A stretch of DNA of 64,000 nucleotides from Aliidiomarina halalkaliphila (lineage in GTDB: Bacteria > Pseudomonadota > Gammaproteobacteria > Enterobacterales > Alteromonadaceae): assembly GCF_007096385.1 (NCBI RefSeq), contig NZ_VJWL01000001.1, forward strand, positions 703,194-767,193, given 5' to 3'. Positions within the stretch are counted from its first letter, which is position 1. Each line of letters starts with the position of its first letter. A model generated the notes under the pieces. It had not been told where the DNA came from, ran no database searches, and saw nothing but the letters and a program-made list of their open reading frames with translations. Both the position numbers and the translations under genes were made by a program. Shown here in pieces: positions 55,510 to 64,000 of this stretch.

Positions 55510-57210
55510 ATGAAGTTGATGAAACACTGGTACAGCGCTGTAGGACTGTTAGGAATAAGTATCCTTATGCTTAAACTAACTTCAGTCGCCCATGCTGCCG
55601 CCCTAGAAACTCAAACACAGCCCAGCCAAGCACCGCAAAAAGATGCATTAATCCGTATTATGGAGCAGAGTATCCCTGAATCCATACCCGGAGCGATTGT
55701 ATTTGCCGTACATCATGGCGAAGTAGTGCTCGAAGCGGCCCAAGGGTATGCAAACCTTGAACTGCAAGTACCCATGCAAACCAACTTTAGTTTCCAAATT
55801 GGTTCGGTTGCGAAACAGTTTACAGCCGTTGCTGTGTTGCAATTGGTAGAACAAGGTAAACTTTCACTCAGCACGCCAGCGGCAGAATTTTTACCCGAGA
55901 CGTGCAGCCTGCCCGATACCATTACCGTTGAGCATTTGCTCACACACAGTTCTGGAATTCCAAATTACCTGGGCCTTGCAGCTTGGCGTGAGCAAGCACG
56001 ATTACCTGCGAGCCTAAACGATGTTCATAAGCTCTACTGCAACCTTTCTCCGCATTTCCCCGCAGGGGCCGCTTGGGATTACAGTAACTCAGGATATTTC
56101 CTTCTTGCGGATATCGTTGCGCAGGTGAGCGGTCAATCCTTTCACCAGTATCTACAAGAGCACTTACTAAACCAAGCCGGCGTTACTGAAATTTGGCCCC
56201 ATGAAAGCCATGTAATTTATCCAGGCTTCGTGAACGGTTATATCGAGCACGGCGCAGGGCATCGTCCTTCTGACTTCTATGACCCATCACAAGTTCTGGG
56301 GGCGGGTTCACTGATCGGCACCATGCGTGGCTTATATCAGTGGCATGAGAGCGTACTCAACAATGAGCTCTTGCAACCGGATACGCTCGCCAAAGCATGG
56401 ACTCCTTTTGTGACGGTTTCAGGGCGCCCCACCGACTACGGTTACGGCTGGGAAATGAAACAAATTCAGGGTTTTGACACCGTTGAGCATGGTGGTTACT
56501 TCCCGGGATACTTCACCTCGGTGATAAGTATTCCTGATGAAAGCCTATTCGTTGCGGCCTTCGTTAACGCTCGGGGTTATGATCCAATCGATCTCACCAC
56601 CCGTTTGGCCGCAGCCATTCTTGGTCAGCCCTACCCTGAACCAGACTATGTTGCAGTATCCGATGAACTCGTATCGAAGTGGCAAGGCACATGGCGTGAT
56701 ACTGATAACGTAGAGCGTCGTATTGGATTGCGCAATGGCGAGTTTTATATTCAGCGTGGTCAGGGCTCGGCATTTCAGTTACTTCCCGATGCCCAAGGCA
56801 AACTGCATTACACCGATAGCGTGAGTTATTTAGCCTTAGAAACGAACGCGAACGGCACCACCGAAATGGTGTTATATAACCGTGCCGGTATGCAAAGCCG
56901 CTCAGAGCGCGTGAACAACGATGCATTCCATTACCAACACGTAGCGCTCTCTGCCACGCAGAAAATTGCATTAACCGGTTACTATCAAATTGCCCCTGAA
57001 TTTGGCTTTCGCTTGTTCATTGATCAAGGGGATTTGTACTTGCAGGGAACCGGTCAGAACGCAGGGCGTCTCATGGTATTGGGGCCGCTGCATTTGATTA
57101 GCGAAGACTTAATTGCCGAGTTTAAATTCACGACAGATGACAACGGCGCAATCGACACTATGGTGATCTATCAAGGGAGTCAGCGAATTCCCGCCACTAA
57201 AGTGAATTAA
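55510..57210 (+). CDS. Secreted class-C beta-lactamase-like serine hydrolase
   Basis: The 566-residue protein has a signal peptide (cleavage after AHA near residue 29). The beta-lactamase/transpeptidase-like domain (about residues 45-380) has Ser99-x2-Lys102 (IGSVAKQF), Tyr in DYSNSGYF and HGGYF as the third motif. A C-terminal beta-rich domain (about 390-566) resembles that of DD-peptidases/esterases of this family. It is more likely an esterase or peptidase than a drug-resistance enzyme. Confidence 0.85.
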   Translation: MKLMKHWYSAVGLLGISILMLKLTSVAHAAALETQTQPSQAPQKDALIRIMEQSIPESIPGAIVFAVHHGEVVLEAAQGYANLELQVPMQTNFSFQIGSVAKQFTAVAVLQLVEQGKLSLSTPAAEFLPETCSLPDTITVEHLLTHSSGIPNYLGLAAWREQARLPASLNDVHKLYCNLSPHFPAGAAWDYSNSGYFLLADIVAQVSGQSFHQYLQEHLLNQAGVTEIWPHESHVIYPGFVNGYIEHGAGHRPSDFYDPSQVLGAGSLIGTMRGLYQWHESVLNNELLQPDTLAKAWTPFVTVSGRPTDYGYGWEMKQIQGFDTVEHGGYFPGYFTSVISIPDESLFVAAFVNARGYDPIDLTTRLAAAILGQPYPEPDYVAVSDELVSKWQGTWRDTDNVERRIGLRNGEFYIQRGQGSAFQLLPDAQGKLHYTDSVSYLALETNANGTTEMVLYNRAGMQSRSERVNNDAFHYQHVALSATQKIALTGYYQIAPEFGFRLFIDQGDLYLQGTGQNAGRLMVLGPLHLISEDLIAEFKFTTDDNGAIDTMVIYQGSQRIPATKVN

Positions 57211-57255
57211 ATTCATGTATTAAGACGTCGCAGATGAATCTAATTCACATAAACA

Positions 57256-57281
57256 AAAACCGCTTTACAAGGGCGGTTTTT
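57256..57281. terminator. Bidirectional terminator between the serine hydrolase gene and trxC
   Basis: AAAACCGC pairs with GCGGTTTTT around TTTACAAGG. A- and T-runs on either side serve both convergent genes. Confidence 0.85.
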
Positions 57282-57305
57282 CATTTTGAAGCCCACGATT
57301 CTTTG

Positions 57306-57749
57306 TTAGGCATGCTCAATCTGTGCTAACACCTCATCGAGCCATTGATGGAGTTTCTGGGGTGGCATGGAACCGGAGGTGCGCGCCACTTCTTGGTCGC
57401 GGTAAAACACGATAGTGGTGGGAATACTGCGCACATTGTAGCGCTGGCCCAGGGTGGTTTCAGTTTGCGTGTTAATTTTCGCGAATCGGGCTTTTTCAGC
57501 AAACGGAGCGGCGACTTTCTCGAAAATCGGCGAAAATTGCTTACAGGGACCACACCAAGGGGCCCAAAAGTCGACAACAACAGGGAAGTCAGCGCTCATG
57601 TGGCGCTGATAATTGTTGAGGTTCAAATCCATCGGCACCCCAGTGATCAACGGCTGATCACAGCGTCCACAATGGGGGTGTTGATCAATGCGCTCCGAGG
57701 GCACACGGTTTTTCGTATCACAATGGGGACAGGTAATAATCATCGACAT
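57306..57749 (-). CDS. trxC: Thioredoxin 2 (TrxC)
   Basis: The 147-residue protein has an N-terminal zinc finger (Cys7, Cys10, Cys27, Cys30) and a thioredoxin fold with active site WCGPC at residues 65-69, followed by the cis-Pro segment IPTTIVF. The zinc-finger extension marks TrxC rather than TrxA. It reduces disulphides and is part of the oxidative-stress response in E. coli (OxyR); no site was checked here. Confidence 0.97.
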   Translation of the reverse strand: MSMIITCPHCDTKNRVPSERIDQHPHCGRCDQPLITGVPMDLNLNNYQRHMSADFPVVVDFWAPWCGPCKQFSPIFEKVAAPFAEKARFAKINTQTETTLGQRYNVRSIPTTIVFYRDQEVARTSGSMPPQKLHQWLDEVLAQIEHA

Positions 57750-57806
57750 CTCACGGAATCAACTTCAGTTACCTTGAAGATGAGGCCACCCCCGCCTGAT
57801 TTCAAG

Positions 57807-58571
57807 TTAAACCGGCTCAGCGGCAATCACATAATCGAAGCCATAAGGAATTCCCTTATGTTTATCGATTAACGCATACCCTACTTTCTCCAGATGTTCG
57901 ATTTGTTTAAGTAGCCCTACCCGCAAAGTTTCATCTTGCACGAGATGCAATCGGTCACGGCACATACGGAGTTGACTGCGCACAAAGCGTTCCCCGTAGC
58001 GAATGGGGAACCGACGCCCTTCTAAGGGCTTAAAGCCAGCGCGTTTCAGTGCGCGCGCCATCCAATCACTGGGGTACTCCCGATACGGGCGATGCCCCAC
58101 CAACAGCAACATGGCATCCCGGAAGCGCCCCACATCACCGATATAGCGACCACATTCGTCTTTCTCTACGACAGGCACATAAGGCTCCACTGCCGTGATA
58201 TACATGCGCCCTTTCACATGGGGCCGCAAACGCTCGAAGGCGAGATCTTGCCAATATGGAGCAAAACCATCGATAGCCCCGATAAAGTAATCCACTAACA
58301 CGGTATCGAAGGTTTCCCCAGCCAGCATCTTGGGATCGATCCAGTTGCCAACCACAATGCGATCATTCTCACGCATGGGTTTGGGATAGGCTTTGCGCGA
58401 GCTTTCTGCCATAGGCGCAGATGCCGTTACCGCCGTCCAGCGCTCGGTATCTAGTGTGCTTAGCCACTGTAAACTCTTTACACCGGTACCCGCATCGAGA
58501 AAGCTACCCCAGGGCCGATCGCCCTGGAGGTGTTCGATATACTGAAATAGCCCAGAAACTTTTATGCTCAT
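57807..58571 (-). CDS. Class I SAM-dependent methyltransferase-like protein
   Basis: The 254-residue protein has a Rossmann-like SAM-binding start, FLDAGTGVKSLQWLSTLDTE, and an acidic second strand region; later FDTVLVDYFIGAIDGFAPYW serves as the D-rich motif 3 region. The C-terminal half (RDAMLLLVGHRPYREYPSDW, MARALKRAGFKPLEGRRFPI) is specific to this group. The substrate is unknown. It lies in a run of minus-strand genes with gaps of 50-60 bases. Confidence 0.75.
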   Translation of the reverse strand: MSIKVSGLFQYIEHLQGDRPWGSFLDAGTGVKSLQWLSTLDTERWTAVTASAPMAESSRKAYPKPMRENDRIVVGNWIDPKMLAGETFDTVLVDYFIGAIDGFAPYWQDLAFERLRPHVKGRMYITAVEPYVPVVEKDECGRYIGDVGRFRDAMLLLVGHRPYREYPSDWMARALKRAGFKPLEGRRFPIRYGERFVRSQLRMCRDRLHLVQDETLRVGLLKQIEHLEKVGYALIDKHKGIPYGFDYVIAAEPV

Positions 58572-58627
58572 TCTTTATTACTCTATAAACTTCCGCACTG
58601 TTATAAAGTAACAAAAACAAGCCTGAA

Positions 58628-60178
58628 TTAGAATCCTAGCGGGATACCTAGTGTGAAAAATCCGACTAACAACAGGATCCACACCACCATAAAGGCCATT
58701 GAGTACGGCAGCATCATGGCAATCATGTCACCGAAACTTAAATCTTTATTGTACTTGCGCATAAAGGCCAAAATAATACCCGCATAGCTCATCATGGGAG
58801 TGATGATATTGGTCGCCGAATCGGCCACACGGAAAGCCGCTGCGACAAGATCTGGCGTCATCGCAGGGTTTACCATATACAGCATCGGAATGAATATCGG
58901 CCCGAGCAGCATCCATTTCGAGGTTAATCCACCCACGAATAAATTAATTATGCCAGTAACAAACACGAACCCAATGAGCAGAAGAACAGGGAAACTCTGC
59001 AATCCCATGCCCGTGAGTAGGTTGGCTCCTAAAAAGGTAATATAAGCCCCTAAACCACTGTAATTGAGCACGCCGAGGAAGTTATAACAGAAGAAAGTGA
59101 GCACCAGAATGTAGCCCATGGTGTCCATTTGCTTCACCATGGCTTTCACCACATCCAACATGGAGCGAAATTTACCACTGGCAACGCCAAAAGCCACACC
59201 CACAGCTGTGAATACAAAGGTAATCAACAAGATAATATTGTTGAGGAATGGCGTTACTTCGTTACCCAATTCGTTCTCATAAGGCGCTAATGGCCCCATT
59301 CTTAATCCCCACACTGCGAGAAGCGACAGCACCAACGCAACCCCAGACCAACGCAACCCTTTTTGCTCCGCTTTAGTCACGTCGAAATCGGAAATTTGCA
59401 GATCGTCAGGTACGGTGAATTTCTTTTGCTCTAAGCGTGGCCCAACAAACTTCAGCGTTACCCACGCACCCACGGCGGCCAGTACGAAGGTCGATACAAA
59501 GATAAAGTAATAGTGCATGGTGGCAGGCGTCAGGGCTTCACCGGCGGCGTTTACAAAAGGAATCCCTTGGGCTTCGGCAAACACTTGCGCGTTCACGCCG
59601 ATAATTACATCAATTGGCGTAGCAGGAATTAAGTTGGCACTAAAACCGGCAGACACACCGGCAAACGCAGCCGCCATTCCAATCAGTGGATTCTTACCAA
59701 TTCCGGCGTAGAGCAATCCGGCCAATGGAATCAGAATCAAGTAACCGGCGTCGGTGGCAATCGACGACATAATCCCCAAAAAGACCAGTAACAGAGGCAA
59801 CCAACGCACCGGAATACCGCGGCTCACTTTCTTTAATACCGCAGCAAACAACCCAGAGTTTTCCGCCACACCAACACCGAGCATCACAATTAAAATAACC
59901 CCGAGCACGCCACCGCCAAAGCCAAGCCAATTGGCTAACAGGGCGTTATCGAACAGCCATACCACATGCTCACTGGCGAGCATATTGCGGATTTCATGTT
60001 GTACCGGTTCACCGCCAGCCCCATAGGTTTCAAAGGTCAAACCGCCAATGACCGCAGTTAGCACCAAAGTACCAAATAGAAACCAAATAAAGAGAATAAC
60101 GGGATCGGGAATACGGCGCCCGACACGCTCAACAAAAGCAATAAAGCCTTTTTGTGATTCAGAGGAAGGAGTCGACAC
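58628..60178 (-). CDS. AbgT-family transporter
   Basis: The 516-residue inner-membrane protein has about 11-13 helices and the AbgT hairpin pattern (VGRRIPDPVILFIWFLFG, ATDAGYLILIPLAGLLYAGI, GGLTSKWMLLGPIFIPML, DSATNIITPMMSYAGIILAF). The family includes p-aminobenzoyl-glutamate importers and sulphonamide exporters such as MtrF/YdaH. Without abgAB neighbours an export role is equally possible. Confidence 0.94.
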   Translation of the reverse strand: MSTPSSESQKGFIAFVERVGRRIPDPVILFIWFLFGTLVLTAVIGGLTFETYGAGGEPVQHEIRNMLASEHVVWLFDNALLANWLGFGGGVLGVILIVMLGVGVAENSGLFAAVLKKVSRGIPVRWLPLLLVFLGIMSSIATDAGYLILIPLAGLLYAGIGKNPLIGMAAAFAGVSAGFSANLIPATPIDVIIGVNAQVFAEAQGIPFVNAAGEALTPATMHYYFIFVSTFVLAAVGAWVTLKFVGPRLEQKKFTVPDDLQISDFDVTKAEQKGLRWSGVALVLSLLAVWGLRMGPLAPYENELGNEVTPFLNNIILLITFVFTAVGVAFGVASGKFRSMLDVVKAMVKQMDTMGYILVLTFFCYNFLGVLNYSGLGAYITFLGANLLTGMGLQSFPVLLLIGFVFVTGIINLFVGGLTSKWMLLGPIFIPMLYMVNPAMTPDLVAAAFRVADSATNIITPMMSYAGIILAFMRKYNKDLSFGDMIAMMLPYSMAFMVVWILLLVGFFTLGIPLGF

Positions 60179-60268
60179 AGCAAAGTCCTTTTGTGATTTT
60201 TATTGTGGTTTGCTGCATCCTAAAACATGAGGGAGACGTTGTCATGCCCCAAAAAGGGGCACGTCAAA

Positions 60269-61270
60269 CTAAGCCCGTAATACTGACAAAATAATCGTGG
60301 CGAACAACATCAGCGCAAGCACCACGAAATAGAGCAAGCTGGTTATCGTAAACTTAACAGTTGTCATGCCCCAGCCTTGCCGATAAAAACGTTTTTGGGT
60401 GAGGAATAAATAGATCGGGATCCACCACCATAACAGCGTATACACCCAACTCACGATGTTCGCCATCCAAATTGGTAATGCGAGCCCCATCACGCTATTC
60501 ACACCCATAATCACCATAAGTGATAGCAAGATAAACGCATGGGTGTGCAACGCCAATACTAAGTGCTCCACATAGTAGCGACCGCTAAAGGCATACAGCA
60601 ACTTCAGAACTAACGCGAATAGAGGCAACATCACGAGCATCAGTTGCGGAGCGAGCGAGAAGAAGCGATCCATAAACACACGCGGATGTTCTCGTAGGAA
60701 CTGAAGTTTCGCGTTTAGAGTTTCGTTGTCGGCTTCACTCAAAAATCCGAAATTGAGATTAACGTCATTAAACTGAAATTCGCTCACCACGGCGGGCGCT
60801 TTTGCCTCAGTCTCGTCTGCAAAAATGACTTGACCTTGGCTGGCGAGCTGCGAATCTAATTGCTGAAATCCATTGCCAAGGCTGGAGAACAAAATAAAGG
60901 ATATCAATGAAATAAAAATATACAAACGCAGGGGCGGCACATAGGCAATGCGCTTGCCGGTGACATATTGTTTAGAAAGAAATCCAGGGCGAATAAAAAG
61001 TGGAATTAATGTGCGCCAGAAACGTCCATCCCAGTTACCCATTTCCCCAAACAACTCGGTAATCAGGCGAAACACGTTACGAATATAGTTTTTATCTTCT
61101 TGCCCACATTGATGGCAAAAGGGTCCTTGTAGCTCAGCACCACAATTAGTGCAGTTCCCAGTCAGAGCGTTGCGCCCCTTGGCTTGCGGCGCTGCTTTGA
61201 TAGGAGAATCTCCAGCGTTCGCATTTTCGGCAGCACTGTTATCGGAAGGCGTGGCAGCGGACATGGGCAT
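60269..61270 (-). CDS. DUF3667 domain membrane protein
   Basis: The 333-residue protein has a four-Cys zinc ribbon near residues 40-57 (CTNCGAELQGPFCHQCGQED), then the DUF3667 signature GRFWRTLIPLFIRPGFLSKQ and YVTGKRIAYVPPLRLYIFIS, and five or so membrane helices. Function unknown; homologues are common in marine gammaproteobacteria. Start may be ATG 61270 or the in-frame ATG at 61264. Confidence 0.88.
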   Translation of the reverse strand: MPMSAATPSDNSAAENANAGDSPIKAAPQAKGRNALTGNCTNCGAELQGPFCHQCGQEDKNYIRNVFRLITELFGEMGNWDGRFWRTLIPLFIRPGFLSKQYVTGKRIAYVPPLRLYIFISLISFILFSSLGNGFQQLDSQLASQGQVIFADETEAKAPAVVSEFQFNDVNLNFGFLSEADNETLNAKLQFLREHPRVFMDRFFSLAPQLMLVMLPLFALVLKLLYAFSGRYYVEHLVLALHTHAFILLSLMVIMGVNSVMGLALPIWMANIVSWVYTLLWWWIPIYLFLTQKRFYRQGWGMTTVKFTITSLLYFVVLALMLFATIILSVLRA

Positions 61271-61405
61271 GGCTCTTGTAGTTGTTATACAGCCATTTTA
61301 GCCGCAATTAACCATTGTGCAATTTGATTTTTTTGTTTCACTAGCACACTGAATGGCCTTCCTCATCTCACGATAAGGTGCAGCAGATCTGAAGGATCTA
61401 CCCGT

Positions 61406-63058
61406 TTATATATGAGCTCTTGATCGCTCAACAATACTCGCGCAATCAACACCTTTCGGCATGCCCCCATAATTCCATGACGCATCCCCTAACCGACTCG
61501 CACAGAAACCATCGGCAACCGCATTCGGCGCATACTGAATCAGAAGACTTGCTTGCAGTGCGAGGGCTAGTCGATCCGCCAATTGCCGGGCTCGGTAGGG
61601 GAGCTCGTGGGTATCATTGAGCGCGACTTTCAGCTCCCGTACCATTTTATCCAGCTGCGCGTTCTCGCCAGCCGCCTTCTCCACTTCGGTAAAATATGCC
61701 TGTAACACCTCAGGTTGCTTCTCAAGAGCACGCAGGATATCGAGGCACTGTACATTGCCGCTACCTTCCCAAATGGCATTAATCGGTGCTTCCCGGTACA
61801 AGCGGGCCATAATATGAGTTTCCATCACTCCGGTGCCACCAATCACTTCCATCGCCTCATAGGCGTGATTAGGCGCGCGCTTACAAATCCAGTATTTGCC
61901 AATGGGAGTCGCTATACGAGCCAAGAGCTTCTCGTGTTCGTCGGTTTGTTGGTCCATGGCCCGAGCCATGCGCATCATAAACACCATCGCGGCTTCGCTT
62001 TCGAGAGCAAGATCCGCAAGCAGGTTTTGCATCAATGGTTGCTTCACCAAGGTCGCACCGAAAGCCTGGCGATGCTCACAATGATGGATCGCCTGCACTG
62101 TTGCCTGACGCATGCCTGCTGAGGAGCCAATCAAGCAATCGTAGCGCGTTGCCGCCACCATTTCGATAATAGTGCGCACGCCACGCCCTTCTTCACCCAC
62201 CATCCATCCTAGAGCACCGCGCAGTTCAACCTCACTAGAGGCATTCGACACATTGCCCATTTTGTTCTTCAGCTGCTGTATTTGCATGGGATTCTTACTG
62301 CCATCTGGGCGCCAGCGAGGAACGAAAAAGCACGATAACCCCTGCTCCGTTTGTGCCAGCACCAGAAATGCATCGCTCATTGGTGCCGACACAAACCATT
62401 TATGGCCTAAAAGCTCATAAGCTTCGCCAGGGCCAGTTGCCCCCACGGGAAAAGCGCGCGTGGTATTTAGTCGCACATCGGAACCGCCCTGTTTCTCGGT
62501 CATTGCCATGCCAATGGTTAGCCCTTGCTTATCGTGCATGGGGCAATTTCTAGAATCGTAAGATCGAGCCAAGATGCGAGGGCCGTACTCTGCGAGAAGA
62601 TTGGGCTGATGCCGCAAGGCCGGAATAGCGGCGAAGGTCATGGTAATGGGGCAACCATGCCCGGCTTCTACTTGTGTGTGTAAATAGTATTTCGCAGCGC
62701 GGGCGACATGTGCGCCAACCTGTGGCGCCGACCAAGGGCTGCTGTGAAGCCCTTGCTCGATCGAAGTTTGCATCAATTGGTGATAGGCCGGGTGGTATTC
62801 AACAAAATCAACCCGATTACCCACCCGATCATGGGTGCTTAAATTAGGTATATAGGCATTGGCTTGCATACCTAAGGCGATATACGCTGCGGAACCGCAA
62901 AGCGAACCGAAGGCCTGTACGTCTTGGCTTGCCCAACCGCCGCCCTCGCGCTCCAGCGCCTCTTTTAAGGCAACATCTGCTGCAAAGGCGTTATAATTCT
63001 CAAGTGGCGGGGGAACGTTCTCAACCTGGTGGGTATTTGCGTAGAACTTATCTGTCAT
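61406..63058 (-). CDS. AidB-like acyl-CoA dehydrogenase
   Basis: The 550-residue flavoprotein has the AidB-type N terminus with VENVPPPLENYNAFAADVAL and the FAD-binding GMAMTEKQGGSDVRLNTTRA. The C-terminal helical domain includes EVIGGTGVMETHIMARLYRE and AINAIWEGSGNVQCLDILRA. In E. coli AidB binds DNA and is part of the adaptive response to alkylation; related proteins may be isovaleryl-CoA dehydrogenases. No ada or alkB gene is near, so the role is open. Confidence 0.93.
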   Translation of the reverse strand: MTDKFYANTHQVENVPPPLENYNAFAADVALKEALEREGGGWASQDVQAFGSLCGSAAYIALGMQANAYIPNLSTHDRVGNRVDFVEYHPAYHQLMQTSIEQGLHSSPWSAPQVGAHVARAAKYYLHTQVEAGHGCPITMTFAAIPALRHQPNLLAEYGPRILARSYDSRNCPMHDKQGLTIGMAMTEKQGGSDVRLNTTRAFPVGATGPGEAYELLGHKWFVSAPMSDAFLVLAQTEQGLSCFFVPRWRPDGSKNPMQIQQLKNKMGNVSNASSEVELRGALGWMVGEEGRGVRTIIEMVAATRYDCLIGSSAGMRQATVQAIHHCEHRQAFGATLVKQPLMQNLLADLALESEAAMVFMMRMARAMDQQTDEHEKLLARIATPIGKYWICKRAPNHAYEAMEVIGGTGVMETHIMARLYREAPINAIWEGSGNVQCLDILRALEKQPEVLQAYFTEVEKAAGENAQLDKMVRELKVALNDTHELPYRARQLADRLALALQASLLIQYAPNAVADGFCASRLGDASWNYGGMPKGVDCASIVERSRAHI

Positions 63059-63094
63059 ACAGGCACCTCACGCGCCTTAAGGCCTTCTCTCAGT

Positions 63095-63226
63095 TTAGTC
63101 TTCTTTCTTAAAAGACTCCTGCCGTTGTTGCTCTTCTTTATTAAACCACCAAATTAAGTAACCCGCGATGGTGGCTATCACCGCAACAGGAATAAATACG
63201 AGAAGCAAAATTGGTCCAAAACCCAT
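63095..63226 (-). CDS. 43-residue single-helix membrane protein
   Basis: MGFGPILLLVFIPVAVIATI, then AGYLIWWFNKEEQQRQESFK and KED stop. One membrane helix followed by a charged tail, with positive-inside features. It is preceded by GGCAG and is too short for most gene finders. It sits 36 bases before the acyl-CoA dehydrogenase in the same direction. Function unknown. Confidence 0.6.
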   Translation of the reverse strand: MGFGPILLLVFIPVAVIATIAGYLIWWFNKEEQQRQESFKKED

Positions 63227-63329
63227 AACAACTGCCTTCCTAATCTATTTATCGTAAAGGATGAATGGATTCAGGGTGCCATAATTAATCGATAAAGAAA
63301 ACGTTAGTCGGAGACAGGCGCATGGCGTG

Positions 63330-64000
63330 TTATGACAACCACGCCTGCTCAAATTCTCTCGCGGAAACCGGTTTACCGTACAAGTAACCTTGAACGCTGT
63401 GGCATCCGAGATTGCGCAATAGTTCCGCTTGTTCTTCAGTTTCTACGCCCTCGGCCACCACATTCATTTTGAGATTTTTTGCCATCGCAATGATGGTCGA
63501 AACGATCGACATATTGTGCTTATCTGTGGTAATGGCGCTTACGAACGACCGATCGATTTTCAATGCACTAAGCGGGAAGCGGCTCAAGTAACTCAATGAG
63601 GAAAAGCCGGTGCCAAAGTCGTCAATGGAAATACTGTAACCGCGCTCACGCAAACGCGCGAGCAGCTTCATCGCCTGCTCCGGATAGCGCATCATAATAC
63701 TTTCAGTAATTTCGATGCCCAAACGTTCTGTGGGAATATCCTTGGTGCTATTGAGGAAGTAATCCACTAAATAAGGGCTATCAAACTGTTGTGCCGATAC
63801 GTTTATCGACAATACGCCAGTAAAGCGATCTTTATCTTTGTTCCATTCTCGGAGTTGTGCGCTAGCGTTGCGCACCACCCAATCTCCGAGTTCACGAATC
63901 AGTCCGCGCTCTTCGGCAAGCGCAATAAACTCAACTGGGCTGACCTGCCCCCATACTTCGTCGTCCCAACGGCACAAGGCTTCAGCGCCAATAAGCTCGC
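63330..64000 (-). CDS. EAL-domain cyclic-di-GMP phosphodiesterase, cut by the window end
   Basis: The visible C-terminal part of about 222 residues runs from ELIGAEALCRWDDEVWGQVS to the stop. The EAL motif (AEALCRW) is encoded at 63972-63989, and LSINVSAQQFD, LGIEITESIMM, SIDDFGTGFSSL, LKIDRSFV, VVAEGVETEEQ and VQGYLYGKP are intact, so it should hydrolyse cyclic-di-GMP. The start lies outside the window, and a GGDEF or sensor part may precede it. Confidence 0.95.
   Translation of the reverse strand, partial: ELIGAEALCRWDDEVWGQVSPVEFIALAEERGLIRELGDWVVRNASAQLREWNKDKDRFTGVLSINVSAQQFDSPYLVDYFLNSTKDIPTERLGIEITESIMMRYPEQAMKLLARLRERGYSISIDDFGTGFSSLSYLSRFPLSALKIDRSFVSAITTDKHNMSIVSTIIAMAKNLKMNVVAEGVETEEQAELLRNLGCHSVQGYLYGKPVSAREFEQAWLS

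Noticed and set aside
55510..57210. Antibiotic-resistance beta-lactamase
   Set aside because: The Ser-x2-Lys, Tyr-Ser-Asn and His-Gly-Gly motifs are shared with esterases and peptidases, and the C-terminal domain argues against a true AmpC.
60243..60262. GCCCC-AAAAA-GGGGC hairpin after the DUF3667 gene
   Set aside because: The stem is short and there is no T-run on the coding strand, so I do not call it a terminator.

Overview
The window looks like the chromosome of a free-living, probably marine, gammaproteobacterium of the Alteromonadales/Idiomarinaceae kind. The evidence is the gene complement (KatG, MltC, TrxC, YebG, DUF3010, DUF2058, DUF3667, an AbgT transporter, the PA2778/PA2779 pair), moderate GC with ordinary gammaproteobacterial Fur, LexA and SoxR boxes, and a sedentary chromosomal integron. 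Genus is an inference. There is one tRNA gene (tRNA-Val, GAC). I saw no rRNA, phage, insertion sequence or CRISPR array.

Layout. 1-26.1 kb is mostly core genome: a tandem palindromic repeat, a cold-shock gene, a secreted S9 peptidase, a Pfk-2-type kinase, a four-gene MCE lipid-transport operon (STAS-MlaE permease, ATPase, MlaD-like protein, PqiC-like lipoprotein), a large MscS channel, MltC, a secreted phosphodiesterase-like lipoprotein, the PA2778/PA2779 pair, a fatty acyl-CoA synthetase, katG, a Fur-box TonB receptor, a MAPEG protein, a small membrane protein plus XRE regulator with paired operators, SOS-regulated yebG, and DUF2058.

About 26.8-44.3 kb is a chromosomal integron. intI lies at 40132-41100 (+). 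To its left, 13 recognisable attC sites separate mostly minus-strand cassettes: a PAS/GAF/GGDEF protein next to attI, two unknown membrane proteins, an HNH protein, a zinc-ribbon DUF3800-like protein, an OLD-type ATPase/nuclease (frameshifted), a HEPN protein, an Mrr-like nuclease, HigBA, two exported proteins, a broken toxin with intact antitoxin, a membrane protein, a Phd/ParE pair and a glycolipid-binding-domain protein. Unusually, a second attI-like site, an inverted copy of the first (34 identical bases plus about 100 diverged bases), lies downstream of intI. It heads a second, plus-strand array (HNH protein, possible PD-(D/E)XK protein, membrane protein, SDR fragment). The integrase gene is therefore flanked by two outward-facing arrays, and this is the most unusual structure in the window. 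Many cassettes look like nucleases or toxin-antitoxin systems, which suggests phage defence or array stabilisation. One pair (HEPN and Mrr-like) appears welded together by a point mutation in an attC core.

44.3-64 kb returns to core genes: cyclic-di-GMP proteins (PAS-PAS-GGDEF-EAL, PAS-PAS-GGDEF, and an EAL protein cut by the window end), MgtE, an FMN reductase, a SoxR regulator with a clear operator shared with a VOC gene, tRNA-Val, the glutathione-dependent formaldehyde pathway (frmA, fghA) with a divergent LysR regulator, a serine hydrolase, TrxC, a methyltransferase, an AbgT transporter, DUF3667, and an AidB-like acyl-CoA dehydrogenase. Oxidative and electrophile stress (KatG, SoxR, TrxC, FrmA/FghA, VOC, FMN reductase) recurs outside the integron.
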